Positions 1-9,018 of a stretch of DNA of 32,988 nucleotides are shown piece after piece. Origin of the DNA: an uncultured Lachnospiraceae bacterium (GTDB lineage Bacteria; Bacillota; Clostridia; Lachnospirales; Lachnospiraceae); NCBI GenBank assembly GCA_902797025.1, contig CADBRN010000032.1, positions 1-32,988 on the forward strand, read 5' to 3'. The first letter of the stretch is position 1, and every line of letters starts with the position of its first letter. The position numbers and the translations under genes are program-made. Below the pieces are notes generated by a model that was not told the origin of the DNA, did not search any database, and saw nothing but the letters and a program-made list of their open reading frames with translations.

Positions 1-3000
1 TGAACGTAAACTCGCCGTTTGTCAGCGTGCCGCCGTTCAGAACCTTATTCGCATAAATGTTTACCGACGGATGCGTGAACGTATTAACCAGTTTCACGGC
101 ACTGCCGCTGATATCCGCGGTCACAACCTGATCGTTGTTCTGCGCCGTGTAATATTCGCCGGCTGGTTCCTCATGCACGGTATAATTTCTGCCGGCCTCG
201 AGCTGTCCGAAATCGGCGGACCAGTTATTGTCCGCGGAAAGTTCCACCGTCTGAACCGTCTCTCTGGTCTCTGTGTCGATCAGATCCACGGTGATCGAGG
301 ACGGACGCTGATCCGAATTTCCGGCGTCGTCCCAGGATTTGCTCACATGAATCGAGCCATACCGGATATTATTGAATGAATCGACCGTGGTACTGTAATC
401 CGATGCTCCGTTTGCCTTGAGCGTTCCGGAACCGTCGTCTGTAACATTGATCGTCACATTCTTCGTCCCTGCATCATATTTGATGCCATTGACCGTGCTG
501 CCTCCATTCTGCTCGCGGATCATGTAATGATGTGTACCCACAGTCGGATAGCTGATCCTGCCAAACACATAATTCCCGACATTATCATTGGTCGCGGTAT
601 CGATCACCTGACCATTTTCGATCAGATCAAATCGGAATTGACCCGCAGTGATCTTGTCCGTCCTTCCGTTGATTTTTTTGGAACCGCCGATTCTTGCGCT
701 TGCCGCTGCCGCCTGATACCGGTTTGTGAAGTTCAGGTCCTCCCCGGTCTTCGTGTCGCCGCTGATCGATGCCTGAAGCTTCCCGGTCTTGTCGTAGGTT
801 ACACTTACCTTCACCTCATACGTCTTCGTATCGTACGTGTACCCCGCAGCATCGCCCGCTGCCTCGGCAACCGTGTAGGTATGATCGCCCGCTCCGGTGT
901 ACTTGATCGGGTCGAACCGGTAATCGCCCTCTCCGGTGACCGTCTTCGTGTCGATCACCTGACCGTTTTCACTCAGCGTGAAACGGAAGACCTGGTCCGA
1001 GTTCTTGATTCCCTCTACATTTTTGTGGCCGCCCAACGTGACGGACGCGCTCTCTGCCTTGTACGTATTCTTGAAATCCGCGCCGCTTCCGTCCGCGTTC
1101 AGACGACCGCTGACTTCCGCTTTGAGCTCTCCGCTTCCGTCATCCGTCACGGTGACCGTTACCGGATAAACCGCCGCATCATATGTAACGCCAGCTTCTT
1201 TCGTACTGTCTGTTCCATTCGGTACTTCTTCCGAAATGAAATACCTGTACGTTCCGGCCTTCGTATATTCAACCGGCTTGAACGAAATGGTTCCGTCCGC
1301 GCCGTTGCTCACGGTCTGAAGGATATTCCCATCCGGATCCTTCAGATCAAACTGAAACTCTCCTTCCTTCAGGTCTCTGCCTTCCAGCGTCTTCCTTCCT
1401 GTGAAGCGAACCGATACCTCTGCAGCCTTATGGCTATAGCTATTTGTAAATGTCGCAGCTTCACCGTCTCCGGATACAGATGCGGTCAGTGCCCCGCTCC
1501 CGTTATCTTCTACGGTCACGGTCACATTCTTCCGGCTCGTATCATAAGTTACGCCTTCAAGGCTTCCCTTATCCTCACTGATTGTGTACTGGTAAGTTCC
1601 GGCCTTGTCATACATGATCGAACCGAAGTTGACCGAATCACCTGTGTTGGTAACGGTAAGTTTTCCGTCCTTCGCCGCTTTCGGCATCGGCGCATTTTTC
1701 TGTGCCTCCAGCGTAAAACTGAACTCACCATCCTTAATTGCACGGCCTGTCAGTTTCTTCTTTGCCGTGATTTCTGCACTTGCTGATTTCGACTGATTCT
1801 GATCCGCATTCAATACATTAACCGTAAAATTTTTACGGCTTTCAATCGTAATCGGCACTTTGTGAATTTCCTGCCCGGAATGTTTCACCGTGTTCGCAAT
1901 CACGCTGCCTATCAGCATGGCGCCAGTCTGATCTACGGTCGCCTCAGGAGATAAAATCATACCCGTGGTATATCGGTTGATATTGATCGTACCATTGTAT
2001 GGTGAATAAGAACCGTCCGCATTTTTCGTCACAAAATTATAGATGATCCTGCCTGCATAAGGAGACCAGTTATTCTGAAGACTATTCCCATCTATCTTCA
2101 GGTCTTGTGTTCCCATGGAATAACTTGTTTTTGATCCCAGGTCGATATTCACCAGAAGATATCCGTTGCCAAGGTCTGTCACAAAATTCTGATCAAACCC
2201 GGCTGCCTTCAAATCACTTTCAAAATCGTCCCGGGTTGAAATCAGGTTGATTACACTGACTCCATCCCCCTCGACAGCACCATTTTTTCCTGTTGCAAGA
2301 ACAGACGAATAGGATCCCAGATTATCAATTTCCGAATTGATTGCATTCTGTAATCCGTCAGTATATGTAAAAGCTCCTCCGGCATTCTGTACAATCAGAC
2401 TGTGTCTTGCTTTACCGACGTTATCGAACACAACATCTCCGTTTTCTTTCTCCCTGAATTTGTCACCGACCCGGATGACCGCTTCTTTTCCCGTTTTAGA
2501 GAGTTCACCAACAAGAGACACTCTTGTGTCCCCTTCGTTTGTGATAGAAAAGTGTCCGATATCATTCTCCATGCCACCGCCATTCTGAATTCCCGTGACG
2601 CTGTCAGAACTATATGTATAACTCACAGTAAAGTCGCCGCATTTCTGACCTTCTTCAACTGCCTGACCGTTATTAAGCTCATATACATGGATCGTTTTCG
2701 CGTTTTTCAGTGCATCAAACGTCTTCTTTGCGTTATCTGCTGTCAGCACATAACTGCCCGTTCCCGACTGATCCGTGGTAATGGTGAATGTATCGTAAGC
2801 ATTTCCTTCTTCGTCACGGGTGACAAACTGAAAGCTTCCCTTCTTCTTAGCTGAATCCTGCGATGAAACAGTCTTATTGACCGTAATCGAATCATATACC
2901 GTATTTGTAGTAAAGTTTGTAGCTTCATTCAGCGGAAGACTTCCATCTGTGGTAAGCTGTCCGACCCGCACGTTTCCCTCAATATGATGATCGGTCTGCA

Positions 3001-4030
3001 AATCTTTCGCAACTACCGCAAAATTAATCAGGTTGCCAAGATGCGAAGTAATATCAGAAAGTGTTATTTGTGTCGAACCGTCCCAGTAATTCGTAAATTC
3101 GTGTTTATCCGTCCATTTCCCGTCCTTCTGGTACCACTCTTTACTTATCGAAAAAACAGAAAATGAATCGGACGCGAATTCCGCCTTCTGACTGTCAACG
3201 GATACATCTGCACCGCTGACATCTTCAACCTTGATATCCGAAGCAGTGATATCCGTAGCGGCCGCCGTGGTATCTGTGTCCGCTTTAACCTGGTCCGTCA
3301 GCGGAAGATGTTTGATTTCCACATCCGCCCCGCTTTTCGCGTCCAGCGTATCGGTCAGCTGTCCTTTTTTGAAGTCCACGCTGATCTTCACGGCTCCCTT
3401 AGCCGGCTGTACCTCGACTTCCTTCTGTTCGGTGCTGCCATCCTCCTTCTGCACAGTTACTTCATATATAAAAGCCATGTCGTACAGAAGAGTGTTTTCG
3501 TCGCTATACTGTTTTTCCACACCGGAATCAGACGATGCCGCTGCCTCGTCGTTCAGTGCGTCCATATAAGCGTTGTAATTGTAGCCGGCCGTATCTTTGG
3601 TGATCGGAGTCACACGGAACTTCGCATTGTCCGGAACCGCATTGGCATTGTCAAGCACAGCCGTGACCGAGATATTATCATCCTGGTAGGAATAGGTCGT
3701 GTTTGTCGCGCCCTCGCATGCCTGAGCGATCTGCTCCTGTTCTGAAAGTACTTCCTCTTTTTCCTCATCGGAGACGGAAGATGTGGTTTCTCCACTCTTT
3801 CCGGATTCATCCGAACCGTCCGCTTCTCCGGCCGCTTCTCCGCCTGCAGCCTGCGAATCAACTTCCCCGGTGGCGGTTGTTCCATCCGCCGCCTCTCCCG
3901 CGGCAGTCTCCTCCACGTCGGTGCTTTCGGCCGCACGCATATGCAGATTCGTCGTGATTCCACTGGCCGCAATCATGGCAATCGAAAGGAACAATGCGAT
4001 CCATTTTCTAAATGTATATTTTTTCTTCAT
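1..4030 (-). CDS. Large surface protein with Spy0128-type pilin and Cna-B domains (3' end outside window)
   Basis: The frame is open from ATG at 4030 to the left edge, 1343 codons with no stop, so the C-terminus is missing. A good SD (AGAGGAG) precedes the ATG. Residues 1-25 are a signal peptide (MKKKYTFRKW, then a hydrophobic stretch). A Glu/Ala/Ser-rich segment and a long non-repeated region follow, to about residue 727. Then come pilin isopeptide-linker (Spy0128/FctA-like) repeats of roughly 120 residues. Each opens with a K-x-L-x-G-x-x-L-x-x-GEF-x-F type motif, near 1750, 1380, 1010, 660 and 20, and carries a YxxxGTYxYxIxE-like strand. A Cna-B-like domain (KSWDDAGN...RP) lies at about 90-365. 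Such domains form intramolecular Lys-Asn isopeptide bonds in Gram-positive pilins and adhesins. It follows the repeat protein upstream by 28 bp, so the two are probably cotranscribed. No sortase or cell-wall anchor is visible here. The family call is secure; the ligand is unknown. Confidence 0.88.
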   Translation of the reverse strand, partial: MKKKYTFRKWIALFLSIAMIAASGITTNLHMRAAESTDVEETAAGEAADGTTATGEVDSQAAGGEAAGEADGSDESGKSGETTSSVSDEEKEEVLSEQEQIAQACEGATNTTYSYQDDNISVTAVLDNANAVPDNAKFRVTPITKDTAGYNYNAYMDALNDEAAASSDSGVEKQYSDENTLLYDMAFIYEVTVQKEDGSTEQKEVEVQPAKGAVKISVDFKKGQLTDTLDAKSGADVEIKHLPLTDQVKADTDTTAAATDITASDIKVEDVSGADVSVDSQKAEFASDSFSVFSISKEWYQKDGKWTDKHEFTNYWDGSTQITLSDITSHLGNLINFAVVAKDLQTDHHIEGNVRVGQLTTDGSLPLNEATNFTTNTVYDSITVNKTVSSQDSAKKKGSFQFVTRDEEGNAYDTFTITTDQSGTGSYVLTADNAKKTFDALKNAKTIHVYELNNGQAVEEGQKCGDFTVSYTYSSDSVTGIQNGGGMENDIGHFSITNEGDTRVSLVGELSKTGKEAVIRVGDKFREKENGDVVFDNVGKARHSLIVQNAGGAFTYTDGLQNAINSEIDNLGSYSSVLATGKNGAVEGDGVSVINLISTRDDFESDLKAAGFDQNFVTDLGNGYLLVNIDLGSKTSYSMGTQDLKIDGNSLQNNWSPYAGRIIYNFVTKNADGSYSPYNGTININRYTTGMILSPEATVDQTGAMLIGSVIANTVKHSGQEIHKVPITIESRKNFTVNVLNADQNQSKSASAEITAKKKLTGRAIKDGEFSFTLEAQKNAPMPKAAKDGKLTVTNTGDSVNFGSIMYDKAGTYQYTISEDKGSLEGVTYDTSRKNVTVTVEDNGSGALTASVSGDGEAATFTNSYSHKAAEVSVRFTGRKTLEGRDLKEGEFQFDLKDPDGNILQTVSNGADGTISFKPVEYTKAGTYRYFISEEVPNGTDSTKEAGVTYDAAVYPVTVTVTDDGSGELKAEVSGRLNADGSGADFKNTYKAESASVTLGGHKNVEGIKNSDQVFRFTLSENGQVIDTKTVTGEGDYRFDPIKYTGAGDHTYTVAEAAGDAAGYTYDTKTYEVKVSVTYDKTGKLQASISGDTKTGEDLNFTNRYQAAAASARIGGSKKINGRTDKITAGQFRFDLIENGQVIDTATNDNVGNYVFGRISYPTVGTHHYMIREQNGGSTVNGIKYDAGTKNVTINVTDDGSGTLKANGASDYSTTVDSFNNIRYGSIHVSKSWDDAGNSDQRPSSITVDLIDTETRETVQTVELSADNNWSADFGQLEAGRNYTVHEEPAGEYYTAQNNDQVVTADISGSAVKLVNTFTHPSVNIYANKVLNGGTLTNGEFTF

Positions 4031-4058
4031 GGTTCTTCTCCTCTCAAGGCCCTCTGCA

Positions 4059-4757
4059 TCAATGCCTTCTGCCGGTTCGGGATCTTCTTACCCGAAGGAT
4101 CACCGCAGCCGCGCACACGACGGCTGCCGCAATGCCGATAATCAGCAGAACCGTCTTTCTCACTGAATGGCTGTCCGCATCTGCCTGATCAAGTTTGATA
4201 TTGCCCTGCGGCGTCTGCAGGTCGTCCGCCTGAACCCCGTCGATGCTCACGTCCTGCGATTTTCCGCTTCCGGCGCCATCTGCAGCATCCGCCGCACCGG
4301 CAGCCTCTGTGCCATTCTCCGCTGAAACAGCTGTTCCGGTGTCTGTTCCGGCAGCTGCGCCCTTATCTGTTCCGGCAGCTATGTTATTATCCGTTCCGCC
4401 CGCCGTCCCGGATGTGCCGGAAGGTGTCCGGGCAATCTGCGCTCCGGTCTCATCGCTTGTAGCCGCCGTCCTGCTCACACCGGTAGCTGTGTTCGTGACG
4501 ACCGTCCTCGTGATTCCCGGAAGTACCCGATACGTCGTCGGACCATTGACGACAGCCTCCTGAACCTCCTCGGTCGTGATGACGCTGGTCCGGAACTGTG
4601 TGTTGTTCTCGTCATAATAATAAGCCGTATATACTTCCTTCGGCGAGAAAAAGCTGCCCGTCACGGAAGATACCTGCCCGTCGACCCGGCGATAATGGAC
4701 GCCCCGCGCATCGAAGCTCTCCGGGAACGTAATCTCTGAAGCCGCGTCCGACGTCAC
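4059..4757 (-). pseudogene. C-terminal part of amber-split MucBP-like surface protein (membrane-anchored)
   Basis: This 232-codon frame continues the upstream frame exactly, separated only by one TAG (4764-4766), one CAG and one AAT. The first possible initiator is GTG at 4757, with no convincing SD, so independent translation is doubtful. The first ~70 residues complete the repeat begun before the stop (FPESF, HYRRVDG, YTAYYYDENN). Next comes a TYRVLPGITRTVV segment, a long Ala/Gly/Thr-rich low-complexity stalk (about residues 100-170), and a C-terminal membrane helix (VLLIIGIAAAVVCAAAVIL) followed by an Arg-rich tail. That order (extracellular repeats, stalk, helix, basic tail) is typical of a surface-anchored protein. 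No LPXTG is seen. I read it as the separated 3' part of one gene. Readthrough or a base error are the alternatives. Confidence 0.7.
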
Positions 4758-4763
4758 ATTCTG

Positions 4764-5969
4764 CTACTGACTCTGAAGCACGCTTCCGTCCGCAATATTC
4801 ACATACTGAATGCTGATGGTTCTCGTCCTGGTTTCGGTCGTATTCCTGTATCCTTCCGGATCATAATAAACATACATCGTGTGATCCGTGTCACTGTACT
4901 CGTGACTGTACGTCTGATTTTCAAACTTCTTGTTGATGGTATATTTGCCTCCGTCGGAAGTTTCCTTCGCCGCAAGCACTGCCGGTGCGGTGAATGACGC
5001 GGTTTCGCCCGGCTTCACTTCCACCGTCCGGTAGCCGATGCTCCGGTTCGTCTCCGAGCTGTAGAACTGAATATACCAGCTGTACGGCTCCGTCGAGCCG
5101 GCCGTCAGCTTCTGATAATGCACCTGATACGTCCTCGCCGTATCCGATACTTTATGGCTGATCGTCGTTTCCCCTGTGGAACGATAGAAAACCTTCTGCC
5201 CGCCGCTCGTGACAGAGAAGCTCTTCGGCGCGATAAACGTATAATCACGGCCGTCTACGCGGAATGTCCTGGTCGTGATGACACTGCCGTCCGCATCGTC
5301 GATATACTGTACCAGTACCTGATAAGAAGTATTCGTGTCCGCTTTCAGCTTGTAATATACGTTGACGATGGAAGAATCCCTGCTGTCGTTTTCCTTATCC
5401 GAGCGGGCGTAGACCCTGGTTCCGGAGGAAATGACCGGCTTGATCTGGTCCGCGGTGCCTGTAAAGGTGGAAAGCAGCGTGCCGTCCTCGGTCATACATT
5501 GATATGTCTTCGTCTCTGATGCGGCGCCGCTTATGTGCCGCTTGTATACAAACGTCAGATTACCCGTGACCTTCACCGGCTCCGCACCTGCCTCAAGTTC
5601 AATCGAGGCCGCGCTCATGGGCTTTCCTTCCGGACCTTTTATAATGTCATAGTCAAGGCCGTCTTTATAGAACGTCGACCGGACTGAAATCGTTCCGTTC
5701 GGTCCCCATGTATCATCCGATCCCGCATCATACGATGCGAGAACGTCTCCATTCTCCGATACGAACTGAATCGTGTAGGGCTTCTCTTTTTGCTGCATAT
5801 CCGGTGTTCCGTCTGATTCCGACGTGGAAGACGGCAGGGTGCCATTCACCCCGCCGTTATCTGCCCGCGCCGGCAGTGCCGCTGCCGATGCGCCCAGCAA
5901 TATCGACAGGGTGATCGCCGAAGCCTTTACCAGCAGGGTTCTGCCATTCATTTTCTTTTTCATCTTCAT
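4764..5969 (-). CDS. N-terminal part of amber-split MucBP-like repeat surface protein
   Basis: The start is taken at ATG 5969 (MKMKKKMNGR), with GAGAGGAAG just upstream; ATG 5963 is also possible. Residues ~5-35 form a signal peptide ending near ALPARA. The rest is a series of MucBP-like beta repeats: YTIQFVSENGDVL, YQCMTEDGTLL, YQVLVQYIDDADGSVI, WYIQFYSSETNRSI and ISIQYVNIADGSVL. Each is followed by a PxxF/GxxY segment and closed by a Y-x-V-x-Y-x-like strand. The frame ends at TAG 4764-4766 in the middle of the last repeat, and the missing half is encoded in the same frame immediately downstream. The family acts outside the cell as a mucin or matrix-binding scaffold, but the binding partner here is unknown. 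If the stop is real, the product lacks stalk and membrane anchor and would be secreted or degraded. It is the first gene of the surface operon. Confidence 0.75.
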   Translation of the reverse strand: MKMKKKMNGRTLLVKASAITLSILLGASAAALPARADNGGVNGTLPSSTSESDGTPDMQQKEKPYTIQFVSENGDVLASYDAGSDDTWGPNGTISVRSTFYKDGLDYDIIKGPEGKPMSAASIELEAGAEPVKVTGNLTFVYKRHISGAASETKTYQCMTEDGTLLSTFTGTADQIKPVISSGTRVYARSDKENDSRDSSIVNVYYKLKADTNTSYQVLVQYIDDADGSVITTRTFRVDGRDYTFIAPKSFSVTSGGQKVFYRSTGETTISHKVSDTARTYQVHYQKLTAGSTEPYSWYIQFYSSETNRSIGYRTVEVKPGETASFTAPAVLAAKETSDGGKYTINKKFENQTYSHEYSDTDHTMYVYYDPEGYRNTTETRTRTISIQYVNIADGSVLQSQ

Positions 5970-6115
5970 CTCTTCCTCTCTTATCTGTCCGCCCGAAATC
6001 CGACAATCCCACAGATACACAAAACAGACGGTCCTTCATTTATGTCCCCATAGACCACCTGTCCGTCTTCTATTATTCTCTTACCGATTGCTCCCGGATC
6101 TCCGCCTGCATAAAA

Positions 6116-6145
6116 GAACCGGCCTCGCCAAGAGCGTGCCGGTTC
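6116..6145 (-). terminator. Strong leader hairpin upstream of the surface operon
   Basis: An 8-bp perfect stem (GAACCGGC / GCCGGTTC) with a 14-nt loop is followed on the minus strand by TTTTATG. It lies about 150 nt before the first surface gene and about 70 nt after the predicted start site. It may be an attenuator in the leader or a weak intrinsic terminator. The U-run is short, so termination is uncertain. No known riboswitch consensus was recognised around it. Confidence 0.45.
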
Positions 6146-6220
6146 GAAATCACAGAACCCGGTCAGACATAATCTGCTCCCGTAAAGTTCTCTGAGTTGA
6201 TTATTTTATCGCTTAAATTT

Positions 6221-6249
6221 AAAATACTCCCTTTTTTGTTTTTTGTAAA
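6221..6249 (-). promoter_or_regulatory. Predicted promoter of the surface operon
   Basis: On the minus strand, TTTACA (6249-6244) and TATTTT (6226-6221) are separated by 17 bp in an A/T-rich stretch. It would start transcription near 6213, leaving a ~240-nt leader that includes the 6116-6145 hairpin. Confidence 0.4.
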
Positions 6250-6251
6250 TA

Positions 6252-6277
6252 CGGATTCCTATCATTTTACAAATCCG
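6252..6277 (-). terminator. Weak hairpin after potCD
   Basis: A CGGATT/AATCCG inverted repeat with a 14-nt loop lies 25 bp beyond the potCD stop. It is followed by TATTTAC rather than a clean T-run, so it is at best a weak terminator separating the pot operon from the surface operon. Confidence 0.3.
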
Positions 6278-6301
6278 ACACGTACTGTACCGGTTCCGAT
6301 C

Positions 6302-8197
6302 TCAGCTGGATTTCACCCCGTTCCAGAGCCGATTGTAGATTTCTTCTACATCTGATCCCAGATAGGAGTACGTCTCGCACCGCTCCAGAACCGATTCATC
6401 CGGAAACGCGATCTGGCTGTTCCGGATCGCCGGATCCTCGATCAACTCTCTCGCCGCCTCGTTCGGCGTCGAGTAGGTGATATACTCGAAATTTTTCAGG
6501 GCGATATCCGGACGGCAAAGGAAGTTTAGAAATTTTTCCGCATTTTCCTTGTGTTTTGCGTTCTTCGGCACGACCCAGGAATCGATCCAGACATTCGAGC
6601 CTTCTTTTGGCACGACGTATTCAAGATCCGGATTCTCCTTTTGCGTGTAGATCGCCTCTCCGGAATAAATCACGCCGAGGGCCGCCTCATTTCCGATCAT
6701 CTTGTCGCGGACCTGATCGACGACGTACGCCTGGACAAGCGGCTTCTGCGTCATCAGCAGCTGCTGTGCCTCGGTCAGTTCCTGGATATTTGTGGAATTG
6801 GCCGAGTATCCCAGATACTTCAATGCGACCGCAAATGCATCCCGCACCGAATCCTGCATCAGAATGCTGTCCTTATAACGCGAATCCCACAAAATTTTCC
6901 AACTGTCGACCGGTTCGCTGACCATCTTCTTATTATAAAGGATACCGATCGTCCCCCAGCAGTACGGCACGGAATAGAGATTTCCGGGATCAAACTGCTC
7001 CGACGTCTTCATATACATATCCCCGATGTTTTTGATGTTCGGGATCTTGTCCCAGTCCAGCTTCGCCAGCAGATCGTTGTCGATCATTTTCTGGATCATA
7101 TAGTCGGACGGGCAGACGCAGTCGTACGCGACCGCTCCGGACTTGATCTTCGGGTACATGATTTCATTCGTCTCAAATTCCTCGTAGATGACGCGGATAC
7201 CGGTTTCCTCCTCGAAGATATCGATCACGTCCGGATCAATATATTCCCCCCAGTTATAGACGACCACCTGATTCTGCGCCGCAAATGTCTTCCCGGTTCT
7301 GCTCGAAAACCATCCGACGGCGAGCGCCGCGCAGAGGACTCCGGGAAGAACGCGCCCAAACACAAACCGGCGCGTGAAGATCCGTTTCCTTCCGTATTTC
7401 GCCAGATGCGCCGCGTTTTTCTCGATTTCTTTTTTTGACTCCTTCACCGATGCCATATTGACCGCGATCAGCAGAAGAAAGATCATCAGAAACAGCAGGG
7501 TGGAGAGCGAGTAGATCTCGGGCTTGATCCCCTTTCGTACTTCGGAGTAAATCTTCGTCGAAAGGGTATCGACTCCCGGTCCCTTCGTGAAGTACGTCAC
7601 GACGAAATCATCCAGCGACATCGTGAACGCGAGAAAAAATCCGGACACAATCCCGGGCATAATGTCTGAAAGGATGGTTTTGCGGAACGCGTAGAACGGC
7701 GTCGCGCCGAGATCCAGCGCCGCCTCGTATACGCTCCGCTCCGTCTGCCTCAGCTTCGGCATGACAGAGAGGATCACATACGGAATATTAAATGTGATAT
7801 GGGCGATGAGGATCGTACCGAACCCGAGCTCGATTCTTCCGATAATAAACAGGAGCATCAGCGACACGCCCATGACGATCTCGCTGTTCAGCATCGGGAT
7901 ATTCGTCACTCCCATAAAAATCGTGCGTGTCCTCTGCCGCATGCTCTGTATGCCGACCGCGGCCAGCGTACCGATCAGCGTCGCCAGCAGCGCCGCGATC
8001 AGCGCGATCATCAGCGTCGTATAGAATGCATTCATGATATCCTCGTTCTGGAACAGCGCCCGGTACCATGTCAGCGTAAAGCCGCCCCACTTCGCCCGGG
8101 AGCGGGAAGAATTGAACGAAAGGACAATCAGCGTCGCGATCGGAGCATACAGCAGAATCAGGATCAGGGCCATATAAACCCGCTTTAATACTTTCAT
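6302..8197 (-). CDS. potCD: Fused spermidine/putrescine ABC permease and substrate-binding protein (PotC-PotD)
   Basis: 631 residues. Residues 1-265 are a PotC-type inner-membrane permease with about six helices and the EAA loop (EAALDLGATPFYAFRKTILSDIMPGI, from ~157) that contacts the ATPase. A basic linker (KYGRKRIFTRR) precedes another membrane helix (~281-297). From ~310 the chain is a complete PotD/PotF-type binding protein: VVVYNWGEYIDPDVI, VPYCWGTIGILYN, a SGEAIY segment and WIDSWVVPKNAKHKENAEKFLNF. The binding domain is thus tethered outside the membrane by the extra helix instead of a lipobox. The ATG overlaps the potB stop by 1 nt (TGATG), indicating translational coupling. It imports polyamines with PotA and PotB. 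PotCD fusions are known in some Firmicutes and Mollicutes; exact substrate preference cannot be read from the sequence. Confidence 0.93.
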   Translation of the reverse strand: MKVLKRVYMALILILLYAPIATLIVLSFNSSRSRAKWGGFTLTWYRALFQNEDIMNAFYTTLMIALIAALLATLIGTLAAVGIQSMRQRTRTIFMGVTNIPMLNSEIVMGVSLMLLFIIGRIELGFGTILIAHITFNIPYVILSVMPKLRQTERSVYEAALDLGATPFYAFRKTILSDIMPGIVSGFFLAFTMSLDDFVVTYFTKGPGVDTLSTKIYSEVRKGIKPEIYSLSTLLFLMIFLLLIAVNMASVKESKKEIEKNAAHLAKYGRKRIFTRRFVFGRVLPGVLCAALAVGWFSSRTGKTFAAQNQVVVYNWGEYIDPDVIDIFEEETGIRVIYEEFETNEIMYPKIKSGAVAYDCVCPSDYMIQKMIDNDLLAKLDWDKIPNIKNIGDMYMKTSEQFDPGNLYSVPYCWGTIGILYNKKMVSEPVDSWKILWDSRYKDSILMQDSVRDAFAVALKYLGYSANSTNIQELTEAQQLLMTQKPLVQAYVVDQVRDKMIGNEAALGVIYSGEAIYTQKENPDLEYVVPKEGSNVWIDSWVVPKNAKHKENAEKFLNFLCRPDIALKNFEYITYSTPNEAARELIEDPAIRNSQIAFPDESVLERCETYSYLGSDVEEIYNRLWNGVKSS

Positions 8198-9018
8198 CAG
8201 AAAAGGGCCCCCTCTCCGTCCCGGTCGTATTTCGAGCTGACCATCATGGAAATCACGATGAACACCATCAGAATCATGGACATAGCCGATCCGACATTCC
8301 AGTCGTTCAGCTGCTTAAACTCCTGCTCGATCAGATTTCCGATCAGGAGGATTTTTCCGCCGCCGAGAAGATCGGAGATGACGAATGTCGTCAGAGACGG
8401 AACGAACACCATCGTGACCCCGGAGATGATGCCCGATACGGACAGCGGCAGTGTGATCCTCCGAAAGGTCATCCACGCTCCTGCCCCGAGATCCCGCGCC
8501 GCCTCGATCACGTCCCGGTCGATCTTGATCAGGACATTATAGATCGGAAGGATCATGAACGGCAGGAAGTTATACACCATGCCGAATACGATCGCGGCAG
8601 GCGTGTTGATCAGATGCAGGGCAGGAAGCCCCAGCATCTGCAGAATGCTGTTGATCACCCCGTTGTTTTCCAGAAGCGTCTGCCACGCGAACGTGCGGAG
8701 CAGAAAATTCATCCACATGGGAAGGACGAAAATCAGCACGATAAAAGCCGACGATGTGACCTGCGCGCCGGCGAGGATCATCGCGAGCGGATAAGCGAGC
8801 ACCAGGCAGATCAGCGTACTCAAAACAGCCAGGACGAGAGCAAGTCCCAGCGCCTTCATCGTCGTCGCGGTGAACACGGACGAAAAATTCGACAGGGTAA
8901 ACTGTCCGCTTTCCTGTGAAGTGAACGCATAGTACACAATCATCAGGAGCGGAATGATGATAAAACCCGCGGCCCAGACACCGTACGGAGCGGCGAGCCA
9001 TTTTCTCTTATTCTTCAA
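8197..9018 (-). CDS. potB: Spermidine/putrescine ABC transporter permease PotB
   Basis: 273 residues, a normal PotB length. It has an N-terminal membrane anchor ([26 protein letters not shown]), about six predicted helices in total, and the EAA motif of binding-protein-dependent permeases ([22 protein letters not shown], about residues 193-215). It forms the translocation channel with the PotC half of the following fusion and is powered by PotA. Its start lies within potA, an 11-nt overlap. Its stop overlaps the potCD start by 1 nt. All three genes are therefore one translationally coupled operon. Confidence 0.93.
   Translation of the reverse strand: MKNKRKWLAAPYGVWAAGFIIIPLLMIVYYAFTSQESGQFTLSNFSSVFTATTMKALGLALVLAVLSTLICLVLAYPLAMILAGAQVTSSAFIVLIFVLPMWMNFLLRTFAWQTLLENNGVINSILQMLGLPALHLINTPAAIVFGMVYNFLPFMILPIYNVLIKIDRDVIEAARDLGAGAWMTFRRITLPLSVSGIISGVTMVFVPSLTTFVISDLLGGGKILLIGNLIEQEFKQLNDWNVGSAMSMILMVFIVISMMVSSKYDRDGEGALF

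Noticed and set aside
527-1786. Long plus-strand open frame of 419 codons
   Set aside because: It lies antisense to the pilin-domain gene, has low-complexity, Arg/Cys/Ile-rich content and no SD. The minus frame carries clear repeat domains.
4764-4766. Genome-wide UAG recoding (for example pyrrolysine) as the reason for the internal stop
   Set aside because: DUF1304 at 13362-13364 ends naturally with TAG, and no other internal TAG was seen in a conserved gene, so general recoding is unlikely. Local readthrough remains open.
6551-7438. Plus-strand frame of 295 codons
   Set aside because: Antisense shadow of the PotD domain; residues are the typical complement pattern rich in Asp, His and Arg.
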